This document shows positions 35,548 to 44,399 of a stretch of 64,000 bases of DNA, piece by piece. The position numbers and the translations under genes are program-made. The notes below the pieces were generated by a model. The model searched no databases. It saw only the letters and a program-made list of their open reading frames with translations, and was not told where the DNA came from. Each line of letters opens with the position of its first letter. The first letter of the stretch is position 1. The DNA is taken from positions 1-64,000 of the forward strand of contig NZ_JACJSD010000028.1 in assembly GCF_014697615.1 (NCBI RefSeq). Reading direction: 5' to 3'. Origin of the DNA: Nostoc sp. FACHB-280 (GTDB lineage Bacteria > Cyanobacteriota > Cyanobacteriia > Cyanobacteriales > Nostocaceae).

Positions 35548-35666
35548 CCTGGTAACAGGTGTACTTATCCCTAAAGTCCAATTATTAATCCCAATAGAAT
35601 TGTACCTACTGGACTGATTATTGATTTTGATGATTAAATTTTTACCAAAAGCGATTCTCGTTCCCA

Positions 35667-35735
35667 GAGGCTGAGTCGCAAGCGACACGCTACGCGTTTA
35701 CGCAGTATAGCGAAGCTAATGCCAACGCGTAACAT
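35667..35735. repeat. Hairpin-rich dispersed repeat remnant
   Basis: Noncoding stretch downstream of the phosphatase with GTCGC-AA-GCGAC (35675-35686) and ACGCTACGCG-type words, the vocabulary of Nostoc dispersed repeats. It shares words such as CGTAGCG (read on the other strand) with the longer repeat at 37471-37595. Confidence 0.4.
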
Positions 35736-35825
35736 CTCCAAAAGGGAAATCGCTTAATACAATCCCACCAATACAAAATAACCATCCCGAAACAAGGCTT
35801 AGGATTAACTAATCATATTTTTAAC

Positions 35826-36050
35826 TCAGTACACATCCTCAGTTCCACTGAAGTAATAAAACGGCAAGTTTTTCTGAATCACTAACTCTACTAGCATTAC
35901 ACCCAGTGGTTCATATTCGTAGTAATATCTAACTTGACTGTTGGTTCCAGGAAGTGGTGGTTGAGCGCAGGCTGCACCAGGAGAACCGCAAGTTACCTTC
36001 ACAGGTATAAGTAAAATTCCTACTCCTAATACAAGTATCAATTGTTTCAT
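35826..36050 (-). CDS. Small secreted protein
   Basis: 74 residues with a hydrophobic N-terminal signal (LILVLGVGILLIPVKV) and a mature part with two cysteines and a Tyr-rich segment (YYYEYEPLGVMLVEL). Unknown family. Confidence 0.45.
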   Translation of the reverse strand: MKQLILVLGVGILLIPVKVTCGSPGAACAQPPLPGTNSQVRYYYEYEPLGVMLVELVIQKNLPFYYFSGTEDVY

Positions 36051-36291
36051 TGCAATCGTTTACTCGTATGGCTTTTAATGTGTTCAAAATTACTATACAT
36101 ATTCTGCTCGCATAGTTTTATATGGATAATGTTTAAGTCGCTTGCCTATAAAAATTGGTTATTTTCAGATGGTAGTAGACAGAGCAGTAGTTTCAGTGGT
36201 GCAGGGGGGAGAACGGTAGTGTGGAGATACATTTTCTTAGCTCTTAAACATCTCCTGTCTACTGGTTTATCAATCCTTAGTATCTACAATT

Positions 36292-36756
36292 ATGTGCGAC
36301 TTTGACAAAGGCTTCATTTTATGTACTTGCAAGGACAAAGAAAAACCCATTGTGCATAACAAAAATTCGAGGCGATACAAACAGGAGCAAGCAACGACTC
36401 CCAAGGTGTATCGATGGTATTTATCTACATTTAAAAGATATAAAAGCGACGACGAGCCGCTAATGGAAGGGCTATACGAACTTCCTGCGGCGGATATAGG
36501 CAAAGGACTAACGGACGATTGGGTTTTGCTCAATCTCAATTACAGAAATTGCTTTGATGTTGACTATACACCCCAAGAGGGCGATAACCTTGTCATCCAA
36601 GATGCTCATAAGGAATGGGTTTATCTATCTTTTATTTTCCAAAATGGAGGCTGGGAAAGAGGACATTACGACCCATTTGATACTGTCCAAACTTTAACCA
36701 TGAACGGAGAAGTAAAACAAGTAGGTTCTCTTTCAATCGGTTTCCCCTGCGAGTAG
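36292..36756 (+). CDS. Hypothetical soluble protein
   Basis: 154 residues. Two Cys near the start (MCDF, LCTCK), a basic segment (RRYKQEQ), and a beta-rich acidic C-terminal half (NLVIQDAHKEWVYLSFIF). Not recognised. The last intact gene of the array before the mobilisation module. Confidence 0.5.
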   Translation: MCDFDKGFILCTCKDKEKPIVHNKNSRRYKQEQATTPKVYRWYLSTFKRYKSDDEPLMEGLYELPAADIGKGLTDDWVLLNLNYRNCFDVDYTPQEGDNLVIQDAHKEWVYLSFIFQNGGWERGHYDPFDTVQTLTMNGEVKQVGSLSIGFPCE

Positions 36757-36827
36757 GACTATAATAGATCCGGAAACTTGTTGCAGATTTTTGCAGTAGC
36801 TGTTCGAGGGTAATATTTAGAGTTAAG

Positions 36828-36970
36828 TTACAAATGGGCAAATGCTTCTCCCAGCAGATAAGGATGTCCACTAACTCCATCGATTAAGGGTTTAATTTGC
36901 TGTACGTCCCCATCGAAATTGTATTTTTCTGCTAATAAAAGCACATTTTCAGGGGCAGATTGATGTTGTT
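36828..36970 (-). pseudogene. 3' remnant of an AAA-like (AAA_35-type) domain gene
   Basis: On the minus strand this encodes about 45 residues ending at a TAA (36828-36830), with LLLAEKYNF, VQQIKPLIDGVSGHPYLLGE and AFAHL. The GGHPYL-type motif with VQQL before it is typical of the end of the AAA_35 domain in cyanobacterial WD40/vWA-associated proteins. Only a fragment remains; an in-frame stop lies just upstream. Confidence 0.45.
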
Positions 36971-37451
36971 ATACAGCCTGTTTCCGAATATTGTTCTTGC
37001 AAATGTGCCAACACTTGGGAGGTGATCGCGCAAGCAAAGGTGGAACGCTATTCCTTAGCGCTTTATGATCACCCAACTTACTTGTCCCAAAATCGAACTA
37101 ATCAGTACTTCTTACAATACCTTTGCCAAAATAAGAGCCTACAAAAATTTTGCCAGTTTTTGCCAAAATTACCCATACGTAAACCTTTTGCTGACAAGGT
37201 GGCTTGGAGTGTCAGAGCCTATATACTCTGGGCAATATACTAAAAAATACCTTGCGGGAAACCTGAAAGGTATTTTTAGAACTGATTGTTTTTGCCCAGC
37301 TTCAGAGGAATCAGAGTTTGTACATCCAATCACCCTCGTAAATTGGCAAAGGTATTGTCTTAGGTGGATTATTTCTACGATCCCTGTGGTGGGCGTTCAC
37401 CTATTTCCACAAGGAGGTTCGCACTGAACCCGAAGCTACAATGTGGGTAGT
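36971..37451. other. Gene-poor gap with a large nested inverted repeat
   Basis: About 480 bases without a believable gene. The main structure is the nested inverted repeat at 37228-37299, listed separately. The rest shows no RNA gene that I can recognise. Confidence 0.4.
37228..37299. repeat. 72-bp nested inverted repeat
   Basis: Outer 7-bp arms CTGGGCA (37228-37234) and TGCCCAG (37293-37299), and inner 11-bp arms AAAAATACCTT (37243-37253) and AAGGTATTTTT (37267-37277). It could fold as a long hairpin in DNA or RNA. It lies downstream of the relaxase gene. Candidate roles are terminator, small RNA or recombination site. Confidence 0.45.
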
Positions 37452-39074
37452 TTATTTCTCAATACCTTTTTGCGATAGCGTTCGCGTTCGCGTAGCGTGT
37501 CCGCAGGACTCAGCGTCTCGTAGAGAAGCGCTGCTGCTTACTTCTGCGGAGAAGCAAGCTACGCGGAGCGTCTGCTCCAGAAGCGCAGATCGCTGTTTAT
37601 TCATCAATACTTGTTGCGTAAAGAAACGCAGACTTTCAATCTGCTCGATTTCATTTGTTGTTAATCGAGTTGGTATTTCTTCGTACCAGTTTCCCTGACT
37701 GTAGCAGGTTTGCATCACAGGAGTATTATCCCCATGACGGTAAACACTCAGAGTATTGCTATCTAGGCTGGCACTCAACTCCCGTCCTTTGATACGGTAG
37801 TTATTGGTAACAAGCATATAGTCAGTAATTATAAAAGGTAGATGTTTGAGAGTAGAAGGCAGAAGGGTAACAGAAGCATGAATAGGGGAAGATTGCTCTT
37901 CCAGGATTTGTTGAGCAGTGGATAGACGGTTTTCTTCTGAAATATCCTGTTGTGGGTGCTGTTCCTTCAGATGCGGCTGTACTTTTTTCTTAACCTTATT
38001 TGCTTCCGACGTGGGTTTATCTTCTAATTTTGGTTGTATTGTCGAAATTTGATCTGGATAATTACTATTTAGTACTTTTGTACTCTCAAGTATTTTGGAG
38101 TTACTATCGGTATCGTCATTACTATCACTTGTACTGCTGTTAGTAGGTTTATCACTATATAAGTAATCATTATTACTTGGTATTTGGCTATTTATGCGGT
38201 TAATTGCTCTGGCTTTAGCTTGTTGAATTACTTCTTTATCTTTATCTGGGTCGTACATTATTCCATATTCAGACCGCAGTTTGTTCCAGCTATAAGGTTT
38301 GTATACTTGATAACCTGCAATTTTTACATCATTATGAATGTAGGTAAAGCCTAGTAGTTCTTCCCCCTGCATCTTAGGCAATACTCCAATGTTATTTTCC
38401 TCCAGGCGTTGAATGAACGTAGAGACGGTGGGACTATCCTTAATAGCTTCTCCTATTGCTTGGCGAATAATTTCCTTACTGCTTGGGGTTTTGTGCTTAC
38501 TGTTGACTGCTCTAATGCTTTTTGATCGGTTGGGACTGGTGAGTGTAATTATTCCGTACTCTTGCTCTAACCTAGAGGCGACGGCTTCATTTGTTGTCGG
38601 TGTTACTTCCAATCCTAGTTCCGCCGCGATGCGTCTAGTTGAGACTTGGGAGTTGAAATAATCATAGGAATCATTAACTAAGCTGCCATCTAACCGAATC
38701 CGGGAGGTGATTATATGCAGGTGTTCGTGGTTGCGATCGTGGTGGCGTACTGCAACAAACTGACTCGTAGCTGCTACAGATGATTCTTCTTTGGGCAAGT
38801 ATCCCATATCCTTGAGATATTCTCTTGCTACATAGCCGTACTGACTGTTGGATAAATGCTCGTGGTAGTTCGGGCGGTGTGCGATTGAGATGATGAGGTG
38901 AGCGCACTGCCGTTTAACTGCTTTGTTGGTGTACTTGATGGTGAGAAACTGCTGGTTAAATTCATCTGGCTTTGTTCCCATCATATTAGTATCGACAATC
39001 GCAGCATCATCTTTCCCCAAGACATACTTGAGCGTGTCGAGAAAATTGGGTTTTTTGTAGATGACGGGAATCAA
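37452..39074 (-). CDS. Relaxase (mobilisation nuclease)
   Basis: 540 residues. The relaxase metal-binding site is clear: HHDRNHEHLH at residues 111-120 (HxD...HxHxH), followed by ITSRIRLDGSLVNDSYDYF. The N-terminal part carries AHLIISIAHRP, typical of the MOBP-type (Relaxase, PF03432) family. Residues of about 300-410 are low-complexity. A C-terminal beta module (about 420-495) follows. The last 45 residues or so are encoded by a hairpin-rich repeat and are probably not native. With the MobC-like gene 42 bases upstream, it forms a mobilisation unit that nicks an oriT and leads strand transfer. No type IV secretion genes are in this window, so the element would need a helper. Confidence 0.9.
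   Translation of the reverse strand: MIPVIYKKPNFLDTLKYVLGKDDAAIVDTNMMGTKPDEFNQQFLTIKYTNKAVKRQCAHLIISIAHRPNYHEHLSNSQYGYVAREYLKDMGYLPKEESSVAATSQFVAVRHHDRNHEHLHIITSRIRLDGSLVNDSYDYFNSQVSTRRIAAELGLEVTPTTNEAVASRLEQEYGIITLTSPNRSKSIRAVNSKHKTPSSKEIIRQAIGEAIKDSPTVSTFIQRLEENNIGVLPKMQGEELLGFTYIHNDVKIAGYQVYKPYSWNKLRSEYGIMYDPDKDKEVIQQAKARAINRINSQIPSNNDYLYSDKPTNSSTSDSNDDTDSNSKILESTKVLNSNYPDQISTIQPKLEDKPTSEANKVKKKVQPHLKEQHPQQDISEENRLSTAQQILEEQSSPIHASVTLLPSTLKHLPFIITDYMLVTNNYRIKGRELSASLDSNTLSVYRHGDNTPVMQTCYSQGNWYEEIPTRLTTNEIEQIESLRFFTQQVLMNKQRSALLEQTLRVACFSAEVSSSASLRDAESCGHATRTRTLSQKGIEK
37471..37595. repeat. Multi-hairpin dispersed repeat inside the relaxase 3' end
   Basis: Chain of small inverted repeats: CAGCG...CGCTG around 37511-37533, CTTCT-GCGG-AGAAG (37541-37554), GGAGC-GTCT-GCTCC (37565-37578) and TCTGCG / CGCAGA. 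Its composition is unlike the rest of the relaxase gene. It encodes residues such as SSSASLRDAESCGHATRTRT. Confidence 0.6.
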
Positions 39075-39116
39075 ATTGAGACAGTTGAAAGTGGGGGCTA
39101 TATAACCTATAATGCC

Positions 39117-39473
39117 TTATTTATCTTGGCTTGAGGGTGATTTATCGGGAATGTCTATGTTAAATGCAGCTGCGATGGTCTGATCTACAAGTGCGATCGC
39201 CTTATTAACAGTATCCAAAATTTGCTGGTTGTTTGTTTCTTTCGCTAAGTGAGATAACATCATCAGTTCGCTTTTAAGGTTTCCAGCAGTGGCGCGGATA
39301 GTTATCAAGTCGGCAGACGGTTTTGCCGTTAGTACCCGCCTTAATCCACAGGAACGTAAATACTCAGATGCAGTTACCCCTGTGGCGATCGCTTTTTCCT
39401 CAATGGTAGTTTTCTCTTCCTCCAAGAGGTATACCTTGATAGATTTAGTTCGCTTTACGGGGTCATTTACCAT
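39117..39473 (-). CDS. MobC-like relaxosome protein
   Basis: 118 residues. A ribbon-helix-helix type N-terminus (KSIKVYLLEEEKTTIEEKA) is followed by GVTASEYLRSCGLRRVL, the MobC pattern. Such proteins bind oriT and recruit the relaxase. Just upstream of the relaxase gene and in the same direction, as in mobilisation operons. Confidence 0.8.
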   Translation of the reverse strand: MVNDPVKRTKSIKVYLLEEEKTTIEEKAIATGVTASEYLRSCGLRRVLTAKPSADLITIRATAGNLKSELMMLSHLAKETNNQQILDTVNKAIALVDQTIAAAFNIDIPDKSPSSQDK

Positions 39474-39989
39474 ACCTTAGTTATCAAAAAGTAAATATAA
39501 AACAGAAGTAGTATTTATTAGAACTACATGATAAACGATTGTATTGAATATATTATCAATTAATCTAATTTATTGCGAATAATTTAAGAATAAAATAACC
39601 CCATTGAACATACCTTGTTTTAGTTCTGGATTGTGCGACAACAGCAATAGTTTATTGTAGAACGGGACTGATGTTAATTCATATGCAGAGAGGGTTGTAG
39701 AGTTTTGTTCCAAGACGATTGATGTTTGAAGTAATGCTAAAATAATTGGGTCAATTTGCCCTCAGAATACCTCAATCATGGGAATTGTAAGAGTTTATGT
39801 ATCAGTTAACAACATATTTTTATTTAAAAAACTAGACTTAATTTTCAATTGATTGGGGTAATTAGTGTGTGAATTGGGGTAGTTAGGAGTAAATACGGGG
39901 GTAAGTTCCCCTACAGTGTGGTTAAAGTAAGAGTATTGACAAATAACTGACTGAAAAGCTTGGTTTGCAGATTATATAGAAGTAAAGGT
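39474..39989. other. Long intergenic region: candidate oriT/origin
   Basis: About 515 bases between the MobC-like gene and the plasmid-type gene, the usual place for oriT. It is AT-rich, with a GC-skewed patch near its right end that holds three iterons (listed separately) and GGGG-TAAGTT-CCCC (39898-39911). A TTGACA (39936-39941) lies downstream of them. No nic consensus is recognised with confidence. Confidence 0.45.
39852..39903 (+). repeat. Three iteron-like repeats with about 21-bp spacing
   Basis: ATTGGGGTAATTAG (39852) and ATTGGGGTAGTTAG (39873) are 21 bases apart. A weaker third GGGGTA lies at 39898-39903, 22 bases on. Two-turn spacing on one DNA face suggests cooperative protein binding, such as a replication initiator, relaxosome protein or autoregulator. 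Confidence 0.5.
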
Positions 39990-40568
39990 ATGGCAAGAGC
40001 GAGTAAGCCTGCTGATTCTGTTGAGTTGGCGCGAATCATGCGGAATAAGGATACTGAAGATGGGATAGTAATTAGCTATCTCCAGTCGAAGAAGCGAGGG
40101 CAAACTGAGTTAGTATGTGAGGCGCTGCGGGCGTATTACCTACCGTTTGCGTTATCGGCTGCGGGAGTATCTGGTATGGAATTGCAATTGGCCCTCCATG
40201 ATGCGATCGCGCAACTTGAAGCCCAGATAATTAAGATGAAACGGACATTTGGGATGGAGGGATTGCCCCAGGTAGTTCTTGTTAATCCTCATAGTGGAAT
40301 TTTCCCGCAGGGTGTGATTGGCTTACAACCAACAATTGGAACTAATGGTGTGGGAGTAACTCCTGTTTCAGCTAATTTAGTTCCCCCTTCGGTTTCTTTT
40401 TTTGATTCCAATGAGCCAAGTCCTGACTCGCTACCTGTTACGGCAGAATCAGTAGGGTCAAATGTTTTGGAAGAAGATTCTGAAGATGATGGGTTCTTTA
40501 ATGATGATGAGGATGACCCGATTGCTAAGGCAGAAATAGAAGTTGATGCAGGATTTCGTCTGGAGTGA
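39990..40568 (+). CDS. Plasmid-type protein with acidic tail (possible DNA-binding accessory)
   Basis: 192 residues from ATG 39990; a TTG 30 bases earlier keeps the frame open but lacks a better signal. Residues 1-95 are helical and basic (QSKKRGQTELVCEALRAYYLP), resembling small plasmid regulators next to relaxase genes. The middle is Pro/Val-rich. The C-terminus is strongly acidic (LEEDSEDDGFFNDDEDD). It lies right after the iterons, so it may bind them. Confidence 0.55.
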   Translation: MARASKPADSVELARIMRNKDTEDGIVISYLQSKKRGQTELVCEALRAYYLPFALSAAGVSGMELQLALHDAIAQLEAQIIKMKRTFGMEGLPQVVLVNPHSGIFPQGVIGLQPTIGTNGVGVTPVSANLVPPSVSFFDSNEPSPDSLPVTAESVGSNVLEEDSEDDGFFNDDEDDPIAKAEIEVDAGFRLE

Positions 40569-40876
40569 GGAGATAGTGAAACTTTCAAAATCTAAGCCTA
40601 TCTTGTTGTCCCAAGCTTTTCCACAGACTTACCTCTTTAGGTTGTATTCATTCAAGCCAACACTATTCCCAAGCCTCGTAAATTAGCGATGCTATGTTGT
40701 AATGGAAAATTTGAGTAATGAGGTATAAAAATAAAGGAATATCCAAAGATTATGTCAAAAGGCAGTATATAGGAAACTTAGGAAAGTTAGAGAATAAAAT
40801 TGCAGTCGTTACAACGTATGGCGTATTTTGTGAAATGAGATTTCCTCAAATACTAGGAAGGGAGAGATATGATTTT
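40569..40876. other. Intergenic region between cargo/mobile module and cassette
   Basis: About 308 bases between convergent genes. I see no gene, repeat or clear terminator. A short open frame running into the UPF0182 gene on the other strand looks like chance. Confidence 0.35.
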
Positions 40877-43627
40877 TTAATTAGTATTACTATCCTGATT
40901 CAACTTCTGCAAAATATCCTCCAACTCTTGCTGATAACGCCCATACTCAGCCCAATTTCCTTGCCGCAGTGCTTCCTGCGCTTTTTGATAAGTGGTCAAT
41001 GCAGATTTAGCCAGATTTGGAACTTCTCCCGTGACAGGACTAGGTATTTGCTTCTGTTCTGGAACGCCACCGAAAATTGCTGCTAGAGATTGTTCTAAAG
41101 TTTCTTCCATCACCACAGCTTTGTCATAAGCAACAATTACCCGCTTTAGTTCAGGTAACTCGCCCTGTTCTGCTCGCAGATATACTGGTTCGACGTAGAG
41201 TAAAGATTGGTCAATGGGAATCACTAACAAATCTCCGCGAATTACTTTAGAACCTGCTTGGCTCCATAAAGTAAACTGCTGAGAAATTTGCGGTTCTTGA
41301 TCAATTCGCGCTTCAATTTGTCGAGGGCCAAAGATGAGTTTTTGTTTGGGGAACTCGTACAACAACAACTTCCCATACTCGTTGCTATTGGAACGCGCCG
41401 CCATCCAGGCAATCATGTTGTCTTTGTTAGCGGGGGTGAACGGTAAAATCTGGATAAATTCTTCCTTCACTGCTCCTGGTAAGCGCATAATCATGTAATA
41501 AGGCTGCATGATATGCTCACTGCCTTCATAGGTTTCGATGGGTAAGCGCCACAAGTCTTCCCGGTTGTAGAACAATTCTGGGTCGTTCATGTGGTAGACA
41601 AGATACATTTGCGCCTGGATTTTGAAAAGGTCTTGGGGATAGCGAAAATGCGCTTTCACCTGGGATGGAATTGCGGAGTTGGGTGTAAATAGGTGAGGAA
41701 AAATCTTTTGGTAGGTACGCAGTACGGGGTCAGTTTCATCAACAACAAAAAACTGCATTGTGCCGTCATAAGCATCAACTAATACCTTAACTGAGTTGCG
41801 TAGATAGTTGATATCACGGTGTAAAAACTGTTCAATATTTCCGCCTTGAAGAATTTCGGCGGCGTTTTGAGTGTGTGCTACTGGTTCAGAATAGGGATAG
41901 CGATCGCTCGTTGTATACGCATCCACAATCCACTGTAATCTACCATTAATTAGCACTAAATAAGGGTCGCTATCCAAATGCAGAAATGGTGCAACATGAC
42001 TCACCCTTTCCTGAAGCAAGCGGTAGTAATGGATACGAGATTGTTGATGAAAGTAATTAGAAATTAATATCTGAAGGCTACCCAAGTCATAAGCATACGC
42101 TAACCTGTGCCACATCGTTGGGATGGGTACACCACCTTTACCGTTGTAATTAGTATAAGCATTACCATCACCTAAAGGATAGTCAAACTCTTGGGTTTTT
42201 GTCCCTGTAAAAATATAGTTATCGGTTTCTTCGCCATAATAAATTGCTGGCTGGTTCACCTGAAGATTCACCCCAGAAACAGGGGGAATATCTTTGATAT
42301 ACAGTTGGGGTAAACCATCCGAGGTGACTTGCTTAACTGGACTCATCACTAAACCGTAGCCGTGGGTATACTTCAAACGTTGGTTAACCCAAGTTTTCGC
42401 CTCTTGGGGTAACTGAGAATAAGCTAGTTCCCTTCCCGACAGCATCACCTGTTGATAATCACCATTCACGGTATAACGGTCTACATCCACGCTCTGAAAT
42501 TGGTAATAAAGTCGAATCCCCTGAATTTGGCGGTAGGTACTGAGAAGCGGACGGTAGTCCCATAAGCGAATGTTGCGGATAGTTGGCTGGTTCAACTGCA
42601 AAACTTGACGATTTAATTGGGCTGCGGCTGTATAGTTTTGCCGTTGTACATCGTGCAAATGATAGGCATTTTGGGTGAATTGGATGTTGTTGGCGATGTA
42701 GGGTTTTTCTTTAGTTAATTCGTTGGGTTCAACGATGAATTGTTGCACAAACCAAGGGTAAACTCCGTCAAGCAGAATTAAAGCCACGAAAAATAGTACA
42801 ATCCCCAACATGGGTACAGCATAACTTCTGCGCCTTATTGAGAGAAGCAACAGGACGGCGACTACTAACGCAATGATACTTGTCACCCAGTAGGCAAATA
42901 ACCGCGCATGGACATCAGTGTAACCAGCACCATACACAACACCATTAGTTGAGTAAAGTAGGCTGTAACGTTTCAGCCAGAAATCAACAGATACTAATCC
43001 GGCGATAGCTGCAAATAGCCAACTTAAATGACTTTTAGCTTTGCCATTGAGGGTATTTCGTTCGTTACGCCGTTGTGGTGTAAAACTGCCTTTGAGGAAA
43101 TAAACCAGAATAGTTAATATTAGTCCCCAAACCAAAGCGAATAACAACCAGTTGCGAATAGCTTCGTAAAGCGGTAACTGGAAGACATAAAAGCCGATGT
43201 CCTGTTGAAAGATGGGATCGCTATTACCAAAACTAGTAGGATGCAGATATTTAAGAATAGTTTCCCACATTAGGGTACTAGCACTCGCTGCGCCAAACCC
43301 AATAAACAAAATCAACGCTAAAGCTAGGAAATTGATGAATTTATCGCTATATTCTGCCAATGCGCTGTCTTCAAACAAGCGAAAGTAACGATGCCGCGTA
43401 TGGTGCATGGCAATCTGATAGTTTCTCCAGAGAAACATGGTGTAGAACGCAAAGGTGACAATCCAGATCAGGATTTGCCAAGTCAACCTTTTCCAAAATA
43501 CTTCGGAAAAACCAACAGTATCAAACCACCATGCTTCAGTCAGAATATGCACTAGTATTTTGGATAGAGACAAACCAACAATCACAATCAGGATGATTAT
43601 TAAAATGCCTCTGTACTTCAGGTTCAT
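40877..43627 (-). CDS. UPF0182 family large membrane protein
   Basis: 916 residues. About seven hydrophobic segments lie in the first 320 residues (GILIIILIVIVGLSLSKILV, LTWQILIWIVTFAFYTMFLW and others). The long extracytoplasmic part carries family hallmarks WDYRPLLSTYRQIQGIRLYY, ELAYSQLP, YTHGYGLVMSP and YYGEE. A charged helical ending follows (ALRQGNWAEYGRYQQELEDI). Length is typical of the family. Function unknown. It starts 20 bases after the DUF305 gene, so the two share a transcript. Confidence 0.92.
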   Translation of the reverse strand: MNLKYRGILIIILIVIVGLSLSKILVHILTEAWWFDTVGFSEVFWKRLTWQILIWIVTFAFYTMFLWRNYQIAMHHTRHRYFRLFEDSALAEYSDKFINFLALALILFIGFGAASASTLMWETILKYLHPTSFGNSDPIFQQDIGFYVFQLPLYEAIRNWLLFALVWGLILTILVYFLKGSFTPQRRNERNTLNGKAKSHLSWLFAAIAGLVSVDFWLKRYSLLYSTNGVVYGAGYTDVHARLFAYWVTSIIALVVAVLLLLSIRRRSYAVPMLGIVLFFVALILLDGVYPWFVQQFIVEPNELTKEKPYIANNIQFTQNAYHLHDVQRQNYTAAAQLNRQVLQLNQPTIRNIRLWDYRPLLSTYRQIQGIRLYYQFQSVDVDRYTVNGDYQQVMLSGRELAYSQLPQEAKTWVNQRLKYTHGYGLVMSPVKQVTSDGLPQLYIKDIPPVSGVNLQVNQPAIYYGEETDNYIFTGTKTQEFDYPLGDGNAYTNYNGKGGVPIPTMWHRLAYAYDLGSLQILISNYFHQQSRIHYYRLLQERVSHVAPFLHLDSDPYLVLINGRLQWIVDAYTTSDRYPYSEPVAHTQNAAEILQGGNIEQFLHRDINYLRNSVKVLVDAYDGTMQFFVVDETDPVLRTYQKIFPHLFTPNSAIPSQVKAHFRYPQDLFKIQAQMYLVYHMNDPELFYNREDLWRLPIETYEGSEHIMQPYYMIMRLPGAVKEEFIQILPFTPANKDNMIAWMAARSNSNEYGKLLLYEFPKQKLIFGPRQIEARIDQEPQISQQFTLWSQAGSKVIRGDLLVIPIDQSLLYVEPVYLRAEQGELPELKRVIVAYDKAVVMEETLEQSLAAIFGGVPEQKQIPSPVTGEVPNLAKSALTTYQKAQEALRQGNWAEYGRYQQELEDILQKLNQDSNTN

Positions 43628-43647
43628 AATTTTGTCTTCCTTAGATT

Positions 43648-44295
43648 TTATCTAGGAACAGGCTGATACCAAACCTGATAAAGTTGCCGCATTTGTATGA
43701 TTTCAGCAGTTTGATTTTTAATAATGGACTGAGCTAAATTGCGAACTTCAGGGTGTGTACCATTGTTAATAACCATCCGTGCCATCATGACAGCCATTTG
43801 GTGATGAGGAATCATTTGGCTGATAAATTCCTTATCAAAATCTTGAGCATTTTTCAAGGTTTCTAAATCTACATCCATGCCCCTCATATTATGATGCATA
43901 CACATTCCCATCATTCCCATGCCAGACATTGATGCAACAGGCACTTCTTTGCCATACCATGCCTGATACCAAGTTCGCATTTGTTGAATCTCACGGGCTT
44001 GGTCTATTGTAATGGCTTGAGCTAGTTTTTTGATTTCAGGATGTTTAGCACGCGCTAAAGCCAGATTAGCCATCTCCACTGCTTGCTGATGGTGAGGAAT
44101 CATTATTGTGATAAAATGCTGATCTACCTCACCCATCATCCCTTGTTGGCAAGGAGTAACCTGAGCAGATGGGTGATGAATATTATGTTGTGAATTTGGG
44201 GACTGAGCAGGAGTTTTATTGATTATTAATAATCCTCCAACTGCACTAATGCTCAATAACCCTATAAAATTATAAATCAAATTTTTATTGTTCAT
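43648..44295 (-). CDS. DUF305 (CopM-like) periplasmic protein
   Basis: 215 residues. N-terminal signal or anchor segment, then two DUF305 units, each with an IPHHQ motif (MIPHHQQAVEMA and MIPHHQMAVMMA) and a Met/His-rich link between them (MSGMGMMGMCMHHNM). This composition fits copper binding; CopM of Synechocystis is a periplasmic copper-binding member. Strong Shine-Dalgarno GGAGGTGA before the start. Co-transcribed with UPF0182. Confidence 0.85.
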   Translation of the reverse strand: MNNKNLIYNFIGLLSISAVGGLLIINKTPAQSPNSQHNIHHPSAQVTPCQQGMMGEVDQHFITIMIPHHQQAVEMANLALARAKHPEIKKLAQAITIDQAREIQQMRTWYQAWYGKEVPVASMSGMGMMGMCMHHNMRGMDVDLETLKNAQDFDKEFISQMIPHHQMAVMMARMVINNGTHPEVRNLAQSIIKNQTAEIIQMRQLYQVWYQPVPR

Positions 44296-44399
44296 AACTT
44301 CACCTCCTTGCTGTCTAAAATTGGGAAATTGACTCTTATTTCTCTTGTCCCAGAGTGATTAAACAGAGCTAAAGTAATTACTACAAACGTACTTACCAA

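Noticed and set aside
37400-37440. tRNA-like segment with GGTTCGCACTGAACCCGAAGC
   Set aside because: No acceptor stem or anticodon arm can be formed around it.
39852-39903. Iterons as a CRISPR array
   Set aside because: Only three short units, no 20-40-bp repeats or spacers, no cas genes.
40718-41086. 122-codon plus-strand frame entering the UPF0182 gene
   Set aside because: Half of it is antisense to a well-supported gene; the free part is short and uninformative.
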